This document shows positions 32,930 to 46,045 of a stretch of DNA of 64,000 bases, in pieces; the first letter of the stretch is position 1; each line of letters starts with the position of its first letter. The translations under genes and the position numbers were made by a program. Below the pieces are notes generated by a model. That model saw only the letters and a program-made list of their open reading frames with translations, was not told the origin of the DNA and did not search any database. The stretch comes from Welwitschia mirabilis (taxonomy: Eukaryota > Gnetophyta > Gnetopsida > Welwitschiales): positions 142,765,453 to 142,829,452 of the forward strand of contig JBOZIK010000001.1 of NCBI GenBank assembly GCA_051453625.1. Reading direction: 5' to 3'.

Positions 32930-33720
32930 AATAATGTTCTTAATAGGATATTCACTAACATGATGGAATGCACTTATCATCATGAGGAATCATTGGTTAA
33001 ATGGAATAATCTCATAAAATAATTCTATAAAGCTTTTATTCTTTACTGCTTTATCAAATGTAAATAAATAGATTTGAGAATATTACATTAAGGATTAAAA
33101 ATATCACATGAACATCAAAAGAGATTTAAAATTAACCAAGCTCTAAAATTGAAGAAATCCTAAAAATTTAATTAATACTTTTATAAATATGATTTCATTG
33201 AAATTACAAAACCTACTATATACTAAAATCATCATAAGAAGCATATAAGAAGATATAATATTATATGAAAGAAAAGTATTAAATCAAAATAAATGCTCAC
33301 ATGGCCACCTATATTAGTTATTAATAAAATCCATAATAGCTTTCATAACTTCAACTCTAATAATTTTCATAGCTATAAATCTAAAAACCTATGTAGAATC
33401 AAACACATCTAACCTATTATGTGTATAAGAAAGAGAAACATATAAAAAAGAAATATTCAAATAAGAATAAGAAAACAAATTAAAGTTAGGTTCTACCTCC
33501 ATAATTTGAATTGCAACAAGTAGGGAAGTAATTATTTATCAATGTTTAAATAGAATTTAGAAAGGTAAAATTTTTGTTATATAAATTCAAAGATTTATAA
33601 AAAATAAATTATTTTATTCTTAATTAATTGTGATGAACTTGATAATTTTATTTCTACTAAAATTTTAATAAAATTAAAAAATAAAATCAAGGAATAAGTC
33701 ATAAGATGAAAGTAGATGAA
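32930..33720 (+). pseudogene. G2 gag and protease
   Basis: ECTYHHEESLVKWNNLIK, stop, FYKAFI...GLKISHEHQKRFKI fits the chromovirus Gag core 'WxxFxxxFxxxFxP...LxQGxxSVxEYxxxF'. At about 33,630 the frame LINCDELDNFISTKILIKL is the protease ('ALIDCGASHNFISxxLxxxL'). Its catalytic Asp has become Asn and the following G has become D. Confidence 0.7.
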
Positions 33721-34149
33721 GGAAACATAAGTAGATAAATGTGAAAATCTCATAATAAAACATACCAATTTAATATTTAAGATAAATTTTATCTTTTTCT
33801 ATTAGCAAATATGATGCAATTTTAGTGATATCTTTCCTATGAAAGTTTGATGTTAAATCTTTCTTATGTACTAGTTTTAATTTTATTCTTACTATATCAA
33901 AAGCCTAATTCTTAAAAGCAAAGAAAAAAATAGAGTATACCTTTTCTTAACATATAAGAATATAAGAAATACATTGAATATAGCATAAATTTTTTATACT
34001 TTAGCTACAACAAAATACGAGATTAGGTTATTAGAAGAGATACAAGAATTTTATAAAGTTTTTTAAAATAAGAATGACCTACCATCAAGACAAAAGGTGT
34101 AACATGCTATCAATTTGATTTCTAAAGTTTAAAAATATATCATGCCTTG

Positions 34150-35600
34150 TTTAAGATCTTAACCATAGAGTTAAGAGAATTAAAATCATAAATTAAGGAT
34201 ATGATGAATGAAGGAAAAATTAGATAAGTATTTTATCCTAAGAAATCCGCGTTTTGTTTGTGAAGAAAAAGGATAGATCTCTCAAGAATTTAATATAATG
34301 GATAGATAAATAAATAAAGTAATCATTAAGAACACAAATTCTTTAACTAGAACCAATGATCAATTAAAGGGAGTATACTACTTTATAAATATTGATTTAA
34401 AGTGAAGAAAACATAAAATTTGAATTTAATAAGAGTAGTGCTAAAACCAACATTAAAATAAAATATTAACATTACAAGTATACAATTATGCCATTTGAAC
34501 TGAAAAATTCAGCTATAATATTTATGACTTTACTAAATAATATTTTTTATCCTTACTTAGATACATTTATTATTATTTCTATGAATGATACATTAGTTTA
34601 TGCAAGAAACATCAATAGTCATGTTTAGTATTACAAGTAAGTTTTATAATTACTAAACGAACATGTTCTAATAGTAAAGTATAATACTTGTAAATTTGTT
34701 AAGGATTCTTTTCATTACCTTGGAAATGTCATATTCAAGAAAATAATTAAAATGAATAGCAAAGATCAATAATTATAGGATTAACCATAGCCACAAAATC
34801 TAAACAAAATAAAAATATCCTTAGAAGTAACTAGATCATATAAGTGATATATTAAAAATGACTTCAAAGTTATACCATCAATGATGAACTTAATAAAAAA
34901 TAAAGTGCTTAATTTTGATAACAAAGGCGACATATATTTCCTTTTCCTCATCCTAATCACTATAAATCCTAGAAATAGTAAAAACATTCACTGTGCTCAT
35001 TGATGCATGAGGAAATAAAATAGAAGCATTTTTAATGTATGATTATTAGGCAATTATCCATGATTTCTATATATTGATAAACATGAATGAAATTTGTTTT
35101 TAATTAAGACATCTTTTTAGGAATTAAAATCAAAACCACAAAGTGGTGAGATCACTACTCTACCATGAGGATACCTCCGAGGAGATAACATGAATGAAAT
35201 GTCTTAGTACATAACTTGGAATTACTGATAATGATTCATTTTTTTTAAGAGTTTTAAAGACATTATTTTCCAAGAGGTAAACTTTATTTAAACTTAATCA
35301 TGAAAGTTCATAATATTTTTAGAATCATGCTATTCTAAATATCTGATAGATATATTGAATGAAATTACTAGTTAACTATGTCTTTATTATTAAATACACA
35401 ACTAGTAAAAAAGACAAAATTGGATATACCCTTATTAACATGTGGTACATGATTGCATTTATCATAAATTTTGAGAGAGCTAAGGAAATTATACACTATA
35501 GAGTTATACATATTCAAAAGTGATGATAAACGTTTTTCTAGCATCTTGAAGTAGAGAAAATATTTTCTATTTTAAGACTTTCATTTATCTAAAAAATCCT
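34150..35600 (+). pseudogene. G2 reverse transcriptase and RNase H
   Basis: NKVIIKNTNSLTRTNDQLKG (usually 'NKVTIKNxYPLPRIDDLFDQLxG') leads to VYYFINIDLK. Then comes YLDTFIIISMNDTLVYARNI, with SMND at 34,578-34,589 for the usual FIDD, so the first catalytic Asp is Asn. FHYLGNVIFKK corresponds to 'xFLGHVVSxxG'. Near 35,000 the RNase H start reads LIDA, stop, GNKIEAFLM, then IIHDFYILINMNE (usually 'DASxxGLGxVLMQxxxVIxYxSRxLxxHE'). Confidence 0.75.
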
Positions 35601-36839
35601 TTATTGTGAAGGGCGTGATAAGAATGATAATCGTAATAAAAAATCATCTATTTAAATTTTGATTATAAAGGTGACCTAGAATGTGAAAAAGACACCTATA
35701 TTCCCTTTTGTATTACATTATTCTTTATGCATTATGTAGCCTAAAATTAAAATACAACACAAAAACTTTATTAGTTTACTTGATGATAATTTTCCACTCT
35801 AAATGATATAGAGTGAAGTATATGGTAGGGAAGAAAGCCCTTAGCACCATATTATTTAAGACATAAGAAATCCATCAAAAGAGGTAATAGTGAGGATTCT
35901 TCTAAATTAACCTCAACAATTGTTAGGAGTATATAACTAGCTTAGTAATATCTTGGAATAAATTCTTGTAAAATCTATGACATGAAATTGAATATGACAT
36001 ACATAATGAATGTGTATGAAAATTTGTCATTAATAGGTGATTGTTGGGTATGTTTTCCATAGGTAATGCTAACATCTTATGTTTTCCAAAAAAGGGAATT
36101 TATTATTTTGAAAGTTATTGATAACTGGTATGAAAAGAAAAATAATTAATTATTAGCATTATTATGTGTGATTAGTCTAAATTAGCCATCCCTTAAGTTT
36201 AAGATTTGATTGAGTTAAGTTTTTTATGGAAAATAGTTATTAGATCCATTTTATTTGTATCTAAGATGAAACTCGTGAGGAAATGTTAGAGTGGTATTAT
36301 GATGGATATTATAAGACATCATGTATAATTTAACTTTAAAGATAATGAATAATATGCTTAGTTATTATCCTTGAAATGGATAGGAAATAGGGCATCCATG
36401 TTTGAATACTTAGTTTGTACCTTCTTACATGCATGATGTTCATCATTTTATAAGTATCCATTTATGATTTTTAGTTTATGTCTTAAGGTTTTAAACACCT
36501 CATACCTTAAGATAAGATATAAAAATAGTATGAAGAAAGCTAGTAAAATCATATGGATAAAACTAGTAAAAGAAAAAGACATTCATTTTTGCACCATTAT
36601 GTTACATGGGATATTAATGAAAAGAGTAAGATGATGTATCCTTATGAATCCATTCTAAAATCAGCACCTCAAAAAAACCCCTTGAGGTTTCATATGATAA
36701 CAATATTAGATTTATAAAATCTTACATCATTCTTATAAATAATTACTACTCCTATGGAATGAATTCTAAAATAATAGATTTTGTGAAGGGGTGTTTAGTA
36801 TTCAAATAAATTAAATTAAAATAATAAAATTCTAATTGG

Positions 36840-37730
36840 TTATTAAAGCCTTTGATGGTATTAGTTAAGAAGTGGAAGGAAGCAATGAGTAATTTTATCA
36901 TAAGATTTCCTAAAACAAATAAAAATCATGATTCAATTTTTGTATGTATTGATAAATTAATAAAGAGAACCAATTTCATTATAATAGAGATACTACTATT
37001 TTACAAGAGTTTGTTGATAATTTTATAAAAATAATTTTAAAATTTCATGGTACACTGAAGATCATTATTTCTAACAGATATCCAAAGTTTATCTCAAGTT
37101 TTTTAAAAGAATTATTTAATAAAATTGATACCCAAATCTTGTTTAATATAGTTTTTTATTTAGGGAAATATGAGTAGATAGAGAGAATCACTATATGCGA
37201 GAAGAAATTTTAAGAAGTTATGTAGTAGATAAACCAAGAACATGGAAATAATATCTATACATGGTCAATTATGCATACAATTGAAGACATTAGACATTTA
37301 TACAATGTTTATTATATAAATGCATATGTTAAAGGAATTACTTAACTTTAATAGTTTTGTTACATTTCTCTCGTGAAGAAAGATAGAAATTGAAAGATAT
37401 ATAGAAGGTGTACAAAATAATAAAGATATTTCAAAGATAATTAAAAGTAGCTTAAGATGATACAAAAAAATGCTATAACCTAAACATTCAAATCAATTCA
37501 TTGGATTGGAGATAAAGTATTATTACAAGTTAGCCTATAGCAAATATCCTTGAAGTTGAGAAAATATAAAAAGGTAACCCTATAATATTTTAACTAATTT
37601 TTATAATTAAAATAATAAGGATTTTGACTTATAAAATCAATCTTCCTAAAAGGTAACATATAATTTATATAAAATCATATTACATATAAATTATGATCAA
37701 TATATTATTAATTAGTGGAATGATCTCATT
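36840..37730 (+). pseudogene. G2 integrase core and C-terminus
   Basis: KKWKEAMSNFIIRFPKTNKN and HDSIFVCIDKLIKRTNFI match 'PWExISMDFIxxLPxxxxGxDSIxVVVDRLTKxAHFI', with the catalytic Asp of MDFI now Asn. IISNRYPKFISSF (Asn codon at 37,073-37,075) is the second Asp motif 'VSDRDPKFxSxF', also Asp to Asn. The C-terminal part at 37,500-37,720 reads EIKYYYKLAY...VTYNLYKI, a weak match to the GPF/GPY module 'GPFxIxxxVGxVAYxLxLP'. No chromodomain was recognised. Confidence 0.75.
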
Positions 37731-38200
37731 GCAATTAATACAATTGAAAAAATGAGAAATATATATAAGACAATTATCCTAATTTATTAAAGAATGAGAA
37801 AGAATATATAAAGTGTTTTTATTTTTATTTTTTAGCTAACATGATAATTTTATTTAATAAAAATGAAATAGATGAAGGGTTAATATTATGAAGAGGCATA
37901 ATGAAATATATATGAGACCCCTGTGAAAGAATAATAATTTGAGGATGAACCACAATCTTAAGGGAATGATTTTATCACATTTCACAAATTTAAAGTGTTA
38001 ATAATATGGCCATGTATAGTTTTTAATGTTGAAAATTATTATGTAATAATAACATAACCATCAATTTAAGAAACAAATTATGTCTTTTGTAATAACTCAA
38101 ATATATTATTAAGAACTTAGTGAAAAATAATTAGTAGTTAAAGAGGAAGCTATAATGACTATTTAAGGGATATGTGTCTTACAACCAAGGTGAAAATCCT

Positions 38201-38834
38201 ATTACATTATTTGGTCAACATTAAAAGGAGTTATCTAGTAAATATTAAGGGAATGCATGGGATTTAAATAGGATAGGCTATGTATTTGATGAGCAAGCCT
38301 AGCCTCCTAGTAGCTCCACATATTAGACCTTCAAGATTGCACTTCCTAATTAGTCCCTCTAACTAGATCCTCTACTTTAATGAAGATCAATATTAAAATG
38401 AGAGCATTCATTAACAAAGATAACTAATTGATTTATTACCATTAATTTAATGACTTTATATATGATAGATCATGCATATGTTATAATATTTTTTAATTCC
38501 TTTTTTTTCATTCAAATATATTATGTTTTACCTCTAAATTCAATACAATGAAAAGTAAATAGTTCTTTTATTCTTAGAAAAAAAATAAAATGCTTTTAAA
38601 ACAAATATTCATTAGGAATCATTTAAAACATTATCACATGCCCTAGGAATTTGTTGAATGTCGAAAGATTAAAGAATTTGAAAATCATTTACCTTATTAA
38701 GAGAATAATACTTTTTATGATATGTTCTTCATAAAGCTATACTTATTAGTAGAAAATTCGCATATATGAAATCTATAGCTACTACGTACACTTTTTGGTG
38801 ATAATTAAGATGGTTTTTAATACTACTTAGTTAA
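38201..38834. other. No gene recognised
   Basis: Non-coding and AT-rich. It may contain the decayed 3' end of G2. Confidence 0.3.
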
Positions 38835-39790
38835 TTGTTTTATGACTTAAGATGCTTGAAGGTAGATTTGTAAGCACTATTTTTTTAATTCTTTTATCTT
38901 TATTCATTCTTTAATACTATTATCTAATAGATATTGTAGAACCTAGGATTAAAGTTTATTTATTTATTTATTAGAAATTTTATATTCTAAGAAAAATAAG
39001 TTATAGTAGACTTATATATTTACCTATAATAAATTTCTAGATTATTTTGAGATATAAGCAATAGCGATGTGATACATTTATATCCTCTATTTATTTTTAG
39101 TTTTTATCACATAGAAACATATTTTGTAAATAGTTGAAGAGATGAAAACTTGTTATAAACATACATGAATGATTTTAAGGATAATACTTAATCAATATTA
39201 TTTGAGGTTACAACTTCTTTTAATGGCATTTTAAATTAATATTTAACCATTCTTTAGACATGAGTTGGTTTTAGTTTAGGTCTTAAACTATGCAAAGATG
39301 GTTAGGTTCCACTTTATAGGCTTACACTTTACCTTAATATAGTCTTAACATAAGTTATAGATAATACATAAGGCAGACAAATGCTTGCAATTGATCCCTA
39401 CTTTCTTGAAACATCTCTAAATGGTGTAACATGATTCATCAATGTCAAGGGCTCAAGATATTAAGCTAGGGTAAGTTTTCACATGTGTAAGACAAGAGAC
39501 TAGTAATTAAATCCACTTCTAGAAGGGGTATTATTGGAAAAAACAATGTAACCCACATTGGTGATGAAATCTGTGTGAGGAGGATTATCATCATTAGAAT
39601 TATCTTGATTTATTCCTATTCGTTGAATATACCACATAGATACTTCCATATAATTGTGGATATTTAAGGGATTATTTACCTATTTATAATAATTTTAACC
39701 ATCATTAAGTTTATTTATAGAAACAACTATAAAATAAAAAAGAAGCATACTAGAACATCTCTATATTCAAGATTTATCATATCTCATATT
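38835..39790. repeat. Left arm of inverted repeat
   Basis: Shares with the reverse complement of 42,310-43,256 the words taagcactat, tatatttacctataat, gatgt(g/c)atacattt, aaggataatac, aacatgat(t/c)catc, atgtcaagggct, gattatcat(c/t)attagaatta and acatct(c/a)tatattcaaga, in the same order. Confidence 0.85.
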
Positions 39791-42309
39791 TTATAAACCT
39801 TATTTATTTAAATATTAAGTTTATCAAGCTTTTTGTCAAATGATTAATTATCCTTATTTAAAGACCCTCTTAAAATAAGATGTTATTTGAAATTAACCTT
39901 AGTTTGTATTTTTCATAATTTATCGTGAAAATAATTAAAATTATATTAGAAGGTTTTAATGAGAAAAGCTCTCTAAACATTTAAAATTAGGTAATCCCAT
40001 TATATAAGGACTTAAAATCACATGATAAAGCTAATAAAACAAAAATTACAAAAGGACATAGCAATATATTTTGCATCTTATTTACTCATTTAAATTTTAA
40101 GTAAATGTAATAGGTGTATTGTATTATCAATAAAAATTTTCTTCCTTGTGTTATGTGGTTGATAGATTTTATTCATTTTAAAATAAATGAGAATTTTAAA
40201 AATTACATGCACTTTATCTAGAGCCAAGATTATTAAATGAGTAGATTTACTCTACCATGACATTTATATTCTTAAGATGTGTAAGAAAATTTGACTCATA
40301 TCATACTCATTTTTTTATTCATTAAAATTAAAAAGTTTCTCTCATTATGTCACATAACATTTTTTAGATTTATGAATTTAATCTTTTGATGCATGTCTTA
40401 GATGAATTAAACTTACTTATAAGACTATAAAGATTAAAAACAAGCTAGCTATGTGATATTAACTATGTGCCTTTGTTTATCTAAATATAGATCATTTTCT
40501 CTCTTGTGAAAGGAGATGCATTCCATTTTTTCCCCCATACAAGTGCAATTCCTTATTTACTTTTTCTCTCTCTTTTTGTCATTCTCTTTCTTTTGAATCT
40601 TAGAGCTTTAAGCTTAAAGCTAAAAAAAATTTAATCTTAGATCTTCATCAATCTCCAAATCTCAAGGACTTACCAATCTTCTCAAGTAAGATATTCACTC
40701 TTATTGTCATATGATCTCTTTTTATGGTTCTAGTGAAATGATTTGATATTTCATTAGGAAATTATTTATTAGTTTTATATAATTATATTATAAAATATTA
40801 TTCTATGCCATTAGCTCTTACTAAGACACTAGAGAGATGAAAGTAGTCTCTTATGCTTGGTGATGAAAGTTACTAATTAATGATTATGGCTAAATGATTA
40901 GAGGATTTGTTATTTTTTAATTAAAAAATAGATAAATTTCGATAACAATGTTTATTTTAATATTATATTTTTTTCTATAATACGTTGTGTCCATCTTATT
41001 AGGAGAAAAGTCTGATCCTCAAAGATCTCTTTAAACTAGTACTCCTTCATGGAAATCCTATGGATTATAATAAATGGATATTTTTTAATTGATTTGTTTA
41101 TTTTTCTATAATGATTTGAATTAGTAACTCAGTTAAGATATTGTATAAGTAATTAATTATTATAACCTTTACTTTACTAATCTAAGTTATTACTTAACTA
41201 GTTGTAGAAACATTATCATATTTTTTTATAGCAAAAGTTAAACTTCTAGAATAGAGAAATAGGATAAAATCACCATAGTTTATTAATTAATAGGTATAAA
41301 TTAGTAAAATTTTTCTATAAGTCTAGGATTGTGTTATAAACATAAAAATGAGGAAGTAATAATTTATTTTATGGGTAATTATTTTTATAAAAATTATTTA
41401 TTAAAATATGTTAATAAATAAATGTAAAAACTAGTGAGAAAGTAATTTATCTTTCTATAGAAAATAGTATCCTAGGTGGTAGGAAATTAAATAACCTTTT
41501 TAAAAAGTGTTGAATCATTTGAAAACTCAAATTATTTTAAATGTTATAATCATTTTAGTATAGTGTAGTAAGACTACAATTTTAAAACATCTGATAGTTT
41601 TAAAGCTTAAATAATAACCTTAAAAATAATATTTTTTTAGAAGACAAAGATAGTTTAAGTTAGATTCTAAAGATTCTATTATCTGTCTAGTTTCTAAAAA
41701 ACTACTATGATTTATTTTTTGCTTCATTAATAATTAACTAATGATTTTTAACTATGATGTCTTCTTAGAGCTTAAAAATGTTATAATTAATGTTTTAAAT
41801 TATATAAAAATTGTTATATAAAATTTTATAGGGAATTTGAGTCTATAATATATCTTTCTATTAATAACTTTAATTTAAATTATGTACTATTTTATTTGTA
41901 GAAGTCTCTCTTTCACCTTTTTTTTTCTTGAACCTTGCATTTAATGTGTATGCTTGTAAGATTTTTCACCTTAGTAGTTTAGGTAACATAAACAGTCTCT
42001 AGATTATCACCTTTTTTGAATTAACTTATAATATAGCCATGTGAATCTTGAATAAATATTTATATCTTAATAATTATGCTTGAGCTATACTTTTGTTTGT
42101 TTACCATCTTTGCACCAATCCATAAAGATTGTTATATGATCATAAAAGAATGTTTCTAGAATAAGCATAGCTCTAACTATATTTTAGTTTCTTTAAGTAC
42201 TTTTTTAAGATGTGATTTAATAAATTTTAAATAGTTTTATTATTATTAAAGAAAAAAGGAAAAATATTTCCTCTATTTAGATTAAAAAAAAGGAATATTT
42301 TCTTTATCT

Positions 42310-43256
42310 AGATTTTCATTATTATAATCTTGAATATATAGATGTTTTTGTATGCTTTTTTTTTAATGATATTTCTATTAAAAAAACTAAAGGTTGATAA
42401 AATTTTTATAATTAGGTAATAATATATTAAATATTAACATTATTTAGAATTATATTTATGCATTTTTATGGTATATTCATCGAACAGGACTACATTAATA
42501 TAATTCTAATAATGATAATCCCCAATCTTAGATTTCATTACTAAGGTGGATTACATTTTATTTTTATATAATACCCTTTTAGAAGTGAATTAGATCATTA
42601 CTATCCTATCTTACCCATGCATAAACTTACTCTAAGTTATTATTTCAAGCCCTTGACATCGATGGATCATGTTATATTATCTAGAGATGCTTTAAGGAAA
42701 TAGGGGTTATTTGTAAGCATGCATCCATCTCACATACAATCTATCACTTGTATTCGAGGTATCGAGGTAAAGTAAAAGCCTACGAAGTTGATCCTAGTTA
42801 TATTTATATATTTTAAAACCTAAATAAAATGAATTCATATCCAGATGATAGCAAATATTAAGTTGGATTACCATTAATTAGAGTTGTAACCTCCTATTAT
42901 ATTGGTTAGGTATTATCCTTAAATTTATTTATGTGTTTTTATAATAAGTTTATATCTCCTTAATTATTCATAGGATATATTTTTATGTGACAAAACACTA
43001 TGAATAAATCGATGACAGAAATGTATGACATCACTATTATTGTAAATCAAAATAATTTTGAAATTAATTATAGGTAAATATATAATATTAATATAATTTT
43101 TTTATAATATAGAAATTCTAACAAAGAAACAAGTAAACTTTGACCCTAGATTCCATTGTGTTTATTAACTAATTATATTAAAGAAAAAAGTAAGAGAAAG
43201 AAAAAGGTGAAAACATTATAGTGCTTAATTAAGGTAAGATAAGAGAGGGTGTCACA
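42310..43256. repeat. Right arm of inverted repeat (LTR 3' end)
   Basis: Counterpart of 38,835-39,790 in opposite orientation. Just before it (42,250-42,310) a short direct duplication is visible: aaggaaaaatatttcctcta and aaggaatattttctttatct. Confidence 0.85.
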
Positions 43257-43259
43257 AAT

Positions 43260-43271
43260 TGGTATCAGAAC
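43260..43271 (+). promoter_or_regulatory. Primer-binding site of G3 (initiator tRNA-Met type)
   Basis: tggtatcagaac against the canonical TGGTATCAGAGC; one G to A change. It lies a few bases after the LTR-like end gtcaca. Confidence 0.9.
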
Positions 43272-44280
43272 TTTATATTAACTTAAATGATACTTAAGTT
43301 AAGCACTTATAAATTTATAATAATATAAATCCAATTAAAGTTTTAATAACCTTTTCCCTTAATAATCATAAAGTTAGTTGTAACTATAATAAACTTAATT
43401 TCTAATATTTGTAATGTTATTTATATTTCTAATAATCTTAAACGAAGAGTAAAATTGATTATATTCTTGATAATACTAGATTCTAAGATAACTCTAACCC
43501 TTAGATAAGAATAAATGTAATCATATCTCATAATAGTTATTAATTTTATTATATCCATAATTTTTTAACTTTCTTAATATATATCAAACTAAATTCATGT
43601 TAATCCCAATAACTATAAAGATTATGGCTATGATAATCTTAGCACTTTAATAATGCTAGAAGTTAATTATATTTGACATAGCTATCAAAGTATTTATAAG
43701 GTTAACTATAATCCCAACTCCTAAATAATCATTATGCTAATTAAATATATGATAATTCTAAATTCCTAAATAGACTAGAATGATGAATTCAAGTCATTAA
43801 AAACTCTTTTACTTTATAGCTATGGATAGTAATCACTTAGAAGAATTAAAATTATTTTAAGAATTTAGGATAATAATGTTATATGATTCCTTAAAGAGAT
43901 TAACTTTTTATAAGAAATATAAATACATAAATAATATGTTATAATTAGATACCTCTAAAAATAATTAAATCTCCAATTAAGTTATTTATCCTAAATTATA
44001 TGGTCAAATAACTTTAAAGTGAAAATCCATATTTATAATTTTTAAACCTTATCTATTGAAAATAAAGAAAGGGCATAAACTTGATTTTGTACTTTAAGAT
44101 ATACATAAGGATTCATCACCTTATAATAATAACCATGTGCCTTCTAAGTTTACAAAATTATATCTAAGTTTAACCTCTAATAATATCTATCTTATTTTCA
44201 AATGTAATCTCATAAAAATTTCTACTTCTTTTTGATGCCTTATCATTGTCAGTTAAATCATAAGGCTAGGTTAGTTGCAT
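43272..44280. other. G3 leader, non-coding
   Basis: AT-rich sequence between the primer site and gag, with no open frame. Confidence 0.5.
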
Positions 44281-44283
44281 CAA

Positions 44284-45420
44284 GTAATCAACATGAAGAG
44301 AATACAAAATAGCATCAGCAATGTAATGATAGAAATTAACCCTTATTCAATATTAATCTAGAAGGATTGAGAAATACCTTCATAAAGTTCTTATCACAAA
44401 TGGTAAATCAAGGTCAAAACCCATAAGTAAATAATGATATCGATCAACCTAAGGAAATGGGTGTAAGAAAATTAATTCAAAAGTTTATTAAGATAAATCC
44501 ACCAAAATTTGTGGTAGATTCAGATCCTTTCAAAGCAGAAGCATGGCTAAGTGATGTTAAAAATATTACAGGTACCTTAGGATGTGATGAATATGAAAAG
44601 ACTTCTTTAGCTATTTATATGTTACAGGAAGAAGCTAATCTATGGTGAAAAACAGAAATGATCAAGTTAAAAGATCTAGAACTCTTATTGATAGAATTTG
44701 AGCACATCTTTAAGGAGAGTTATGTCATCAAGTTTTATATTTATCAAAAGGTTATGGAATTGTACAATCTAAGATAATTTCATAATGTAACCATAGCATT
44801 TCATAAGTGCAAATTTATAAAATTATTAATATATGTATCACATATGCATCTAGAGGAATAAGATAAAGAAAATATCTTTATTAATATTATTCTTCCTTTT
44901 GTTATTATCAAAGTATTCATGTTTTAACCTATGAGTCTAGTAGAGGCTATATAAAAGACAAAGATAGTAGGAAAAAAATGGTAAAGATAATAAGGAATTA
45001 AGAAATGAATTCTTTCAAAGGGACATATCCTTAAGTGAAATTGATTACAAAGGTCTTATTGAAATAATACTTTACACTTCAAAAAAAATAATGTTAGTAG
45101 TAGTAATAGCAAAATAGTAATTTTAATTAACCAAAGTAGAATCCATTCAAAAGAAACTAGAATATTGGTAGTTAAAGATATGCAAGTGATGAACCTTAAA
45201 GATTAAACTTCTAGCAAAGTCCTAGTCAGTATTAGTATCAAATTCACTATAATAGGTATCAATGCTTCTATGGTAAAGGAAATTATAATGTAAGAGAATG
45301 TCTATTACATATAGAGACTACTCCAAATAATGACCAAAAAAGCCTCAAGAATCAAAAAGTGTTCATCAGTTAATAAGATAACTTTAAGCAGTAGTAGAGA
45401 ATCAAAGGGTGCAATTTAGA
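44284..45420 (+). pseudogene. G3 gag with degraded zinc knuckle
   Basis: The open frame at 44,457-44,648 holds FIKINPPKFVVDSDPFKAEA, WLSDVKNITGTLGCDEYEKT and LAIYMLQEEANLW, then a stop where 'WW' is usual. This is the classical Tekay-type Gag core ('FxxLxPPxFxGxxDPxxAExWLxxxExIFxxLxCxxxxKVxLAxYxLxGEAxxWW'). Downstream, LLIEFEHIFKESY continues it. At about 45,268-45,306 QCFYGKGNYNVREC is a zinc knuckle with the second Cys and the His lost. Confidence 0.85.
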
Positions 45421-46045
45421 GCTGTAACATAGAAGGTAAGACTTTACTTAATAATAAATAAAGTAATCATTTTATTTTATTATGGAATAAGATATTACTT
45501 TATATTCTTTAGAATTATCATAAGAGAAAAATTATGTTATGCTCTAATTGAGGGATGCATAGAGCTAGTAAATAGCTTAATATCCAAAGTTAATTAGTCA
45601 GTTTAAGACTATAATTTATTCATAAGTGAATGATATTTTTAATACGTATGACATTGTTTTAAGTATGATTGGTTAATGTAAAATAAAGTAGTTATAAATT
45701 GTGAAAAGCATAAAGTAAAAATGATGAATCATGATCAAAAATTAATATTTTAAGGTGATTACAAATCATTAATAAAAAATTTAGTTAATTCAACTCACAT
45801 AAAATGACAAATTAAGAAGGAGTCACTAGTTCATATGTTATACCTAAAATCAAATAGCTTAAAGGATGGAGAATCTTTAGTAAAGAATATATCAATAGTC
45901 TAAGAATATCTTAATGTATTTATAACAGAATTTACAGGAATTTCATCACTTCAAGAAGTTGCATTTTCCATTGAATTAATCTAGGAATCCAACCAATTTA
46001 TAAAGCACCATATAGAATATATTCTACAGAAATGAAAGAATTAAA
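45421..46045 (+). pseudogene. G3 protease-RT linker
   Basis: The protease is too decayed to place. At about 45,890-46,030 the frame SIV, stop, EYLNVFITEFTGISSLQEVA, FSIELI, stop, ESNQFIKHHIEY matches 'xVVxEFPDVFPxELPGLPPxREVEFxIDLxPGTxPISxxPYRM', the segment immediately before RT in chromoviruses. Confidence 0.75.

Larger units (their letters stand above)
32840..38200 (+). mobile_element. G2: degenerate chromovirus-like Ty3/gypsy element
   Basis: Gag, protease, RT, RNase H and integrase remnants follow in gypsy order on the plus strand. LTRs could not be identified on either side. It is more decayed than G1 and G3, with several frames per domain. Confidence 0.75.
38835..43256 (+). repeat. 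5' LTR region of G3, with inverted-repeat organisation
   Basis: It ends gagagggtgtcaca just before the primer site, a normal chromovirus LTR end. The last 0.95 kb (about 42,310-43,256) is present in reverse complement at about 38,835-39,790. Between them, 39,870-42,235 is a 2.4-kb core that is also found at 59,492-62,045. Either the LTR is 4.4 kb with mirrored ends, or a second element is involved. A CT-rich tract (40,558-40,596) followed by ctcaagtaagatattc (40,682) could be a transcription start and a 5' splice site. Confidence 0.6.

Noticed and set aside
37480-38200. Chromodomain at the end of G2 integrase
   Set aside because: The sequence is compatible with the GPF/GPY module only. No aromatic cage motif could be read.
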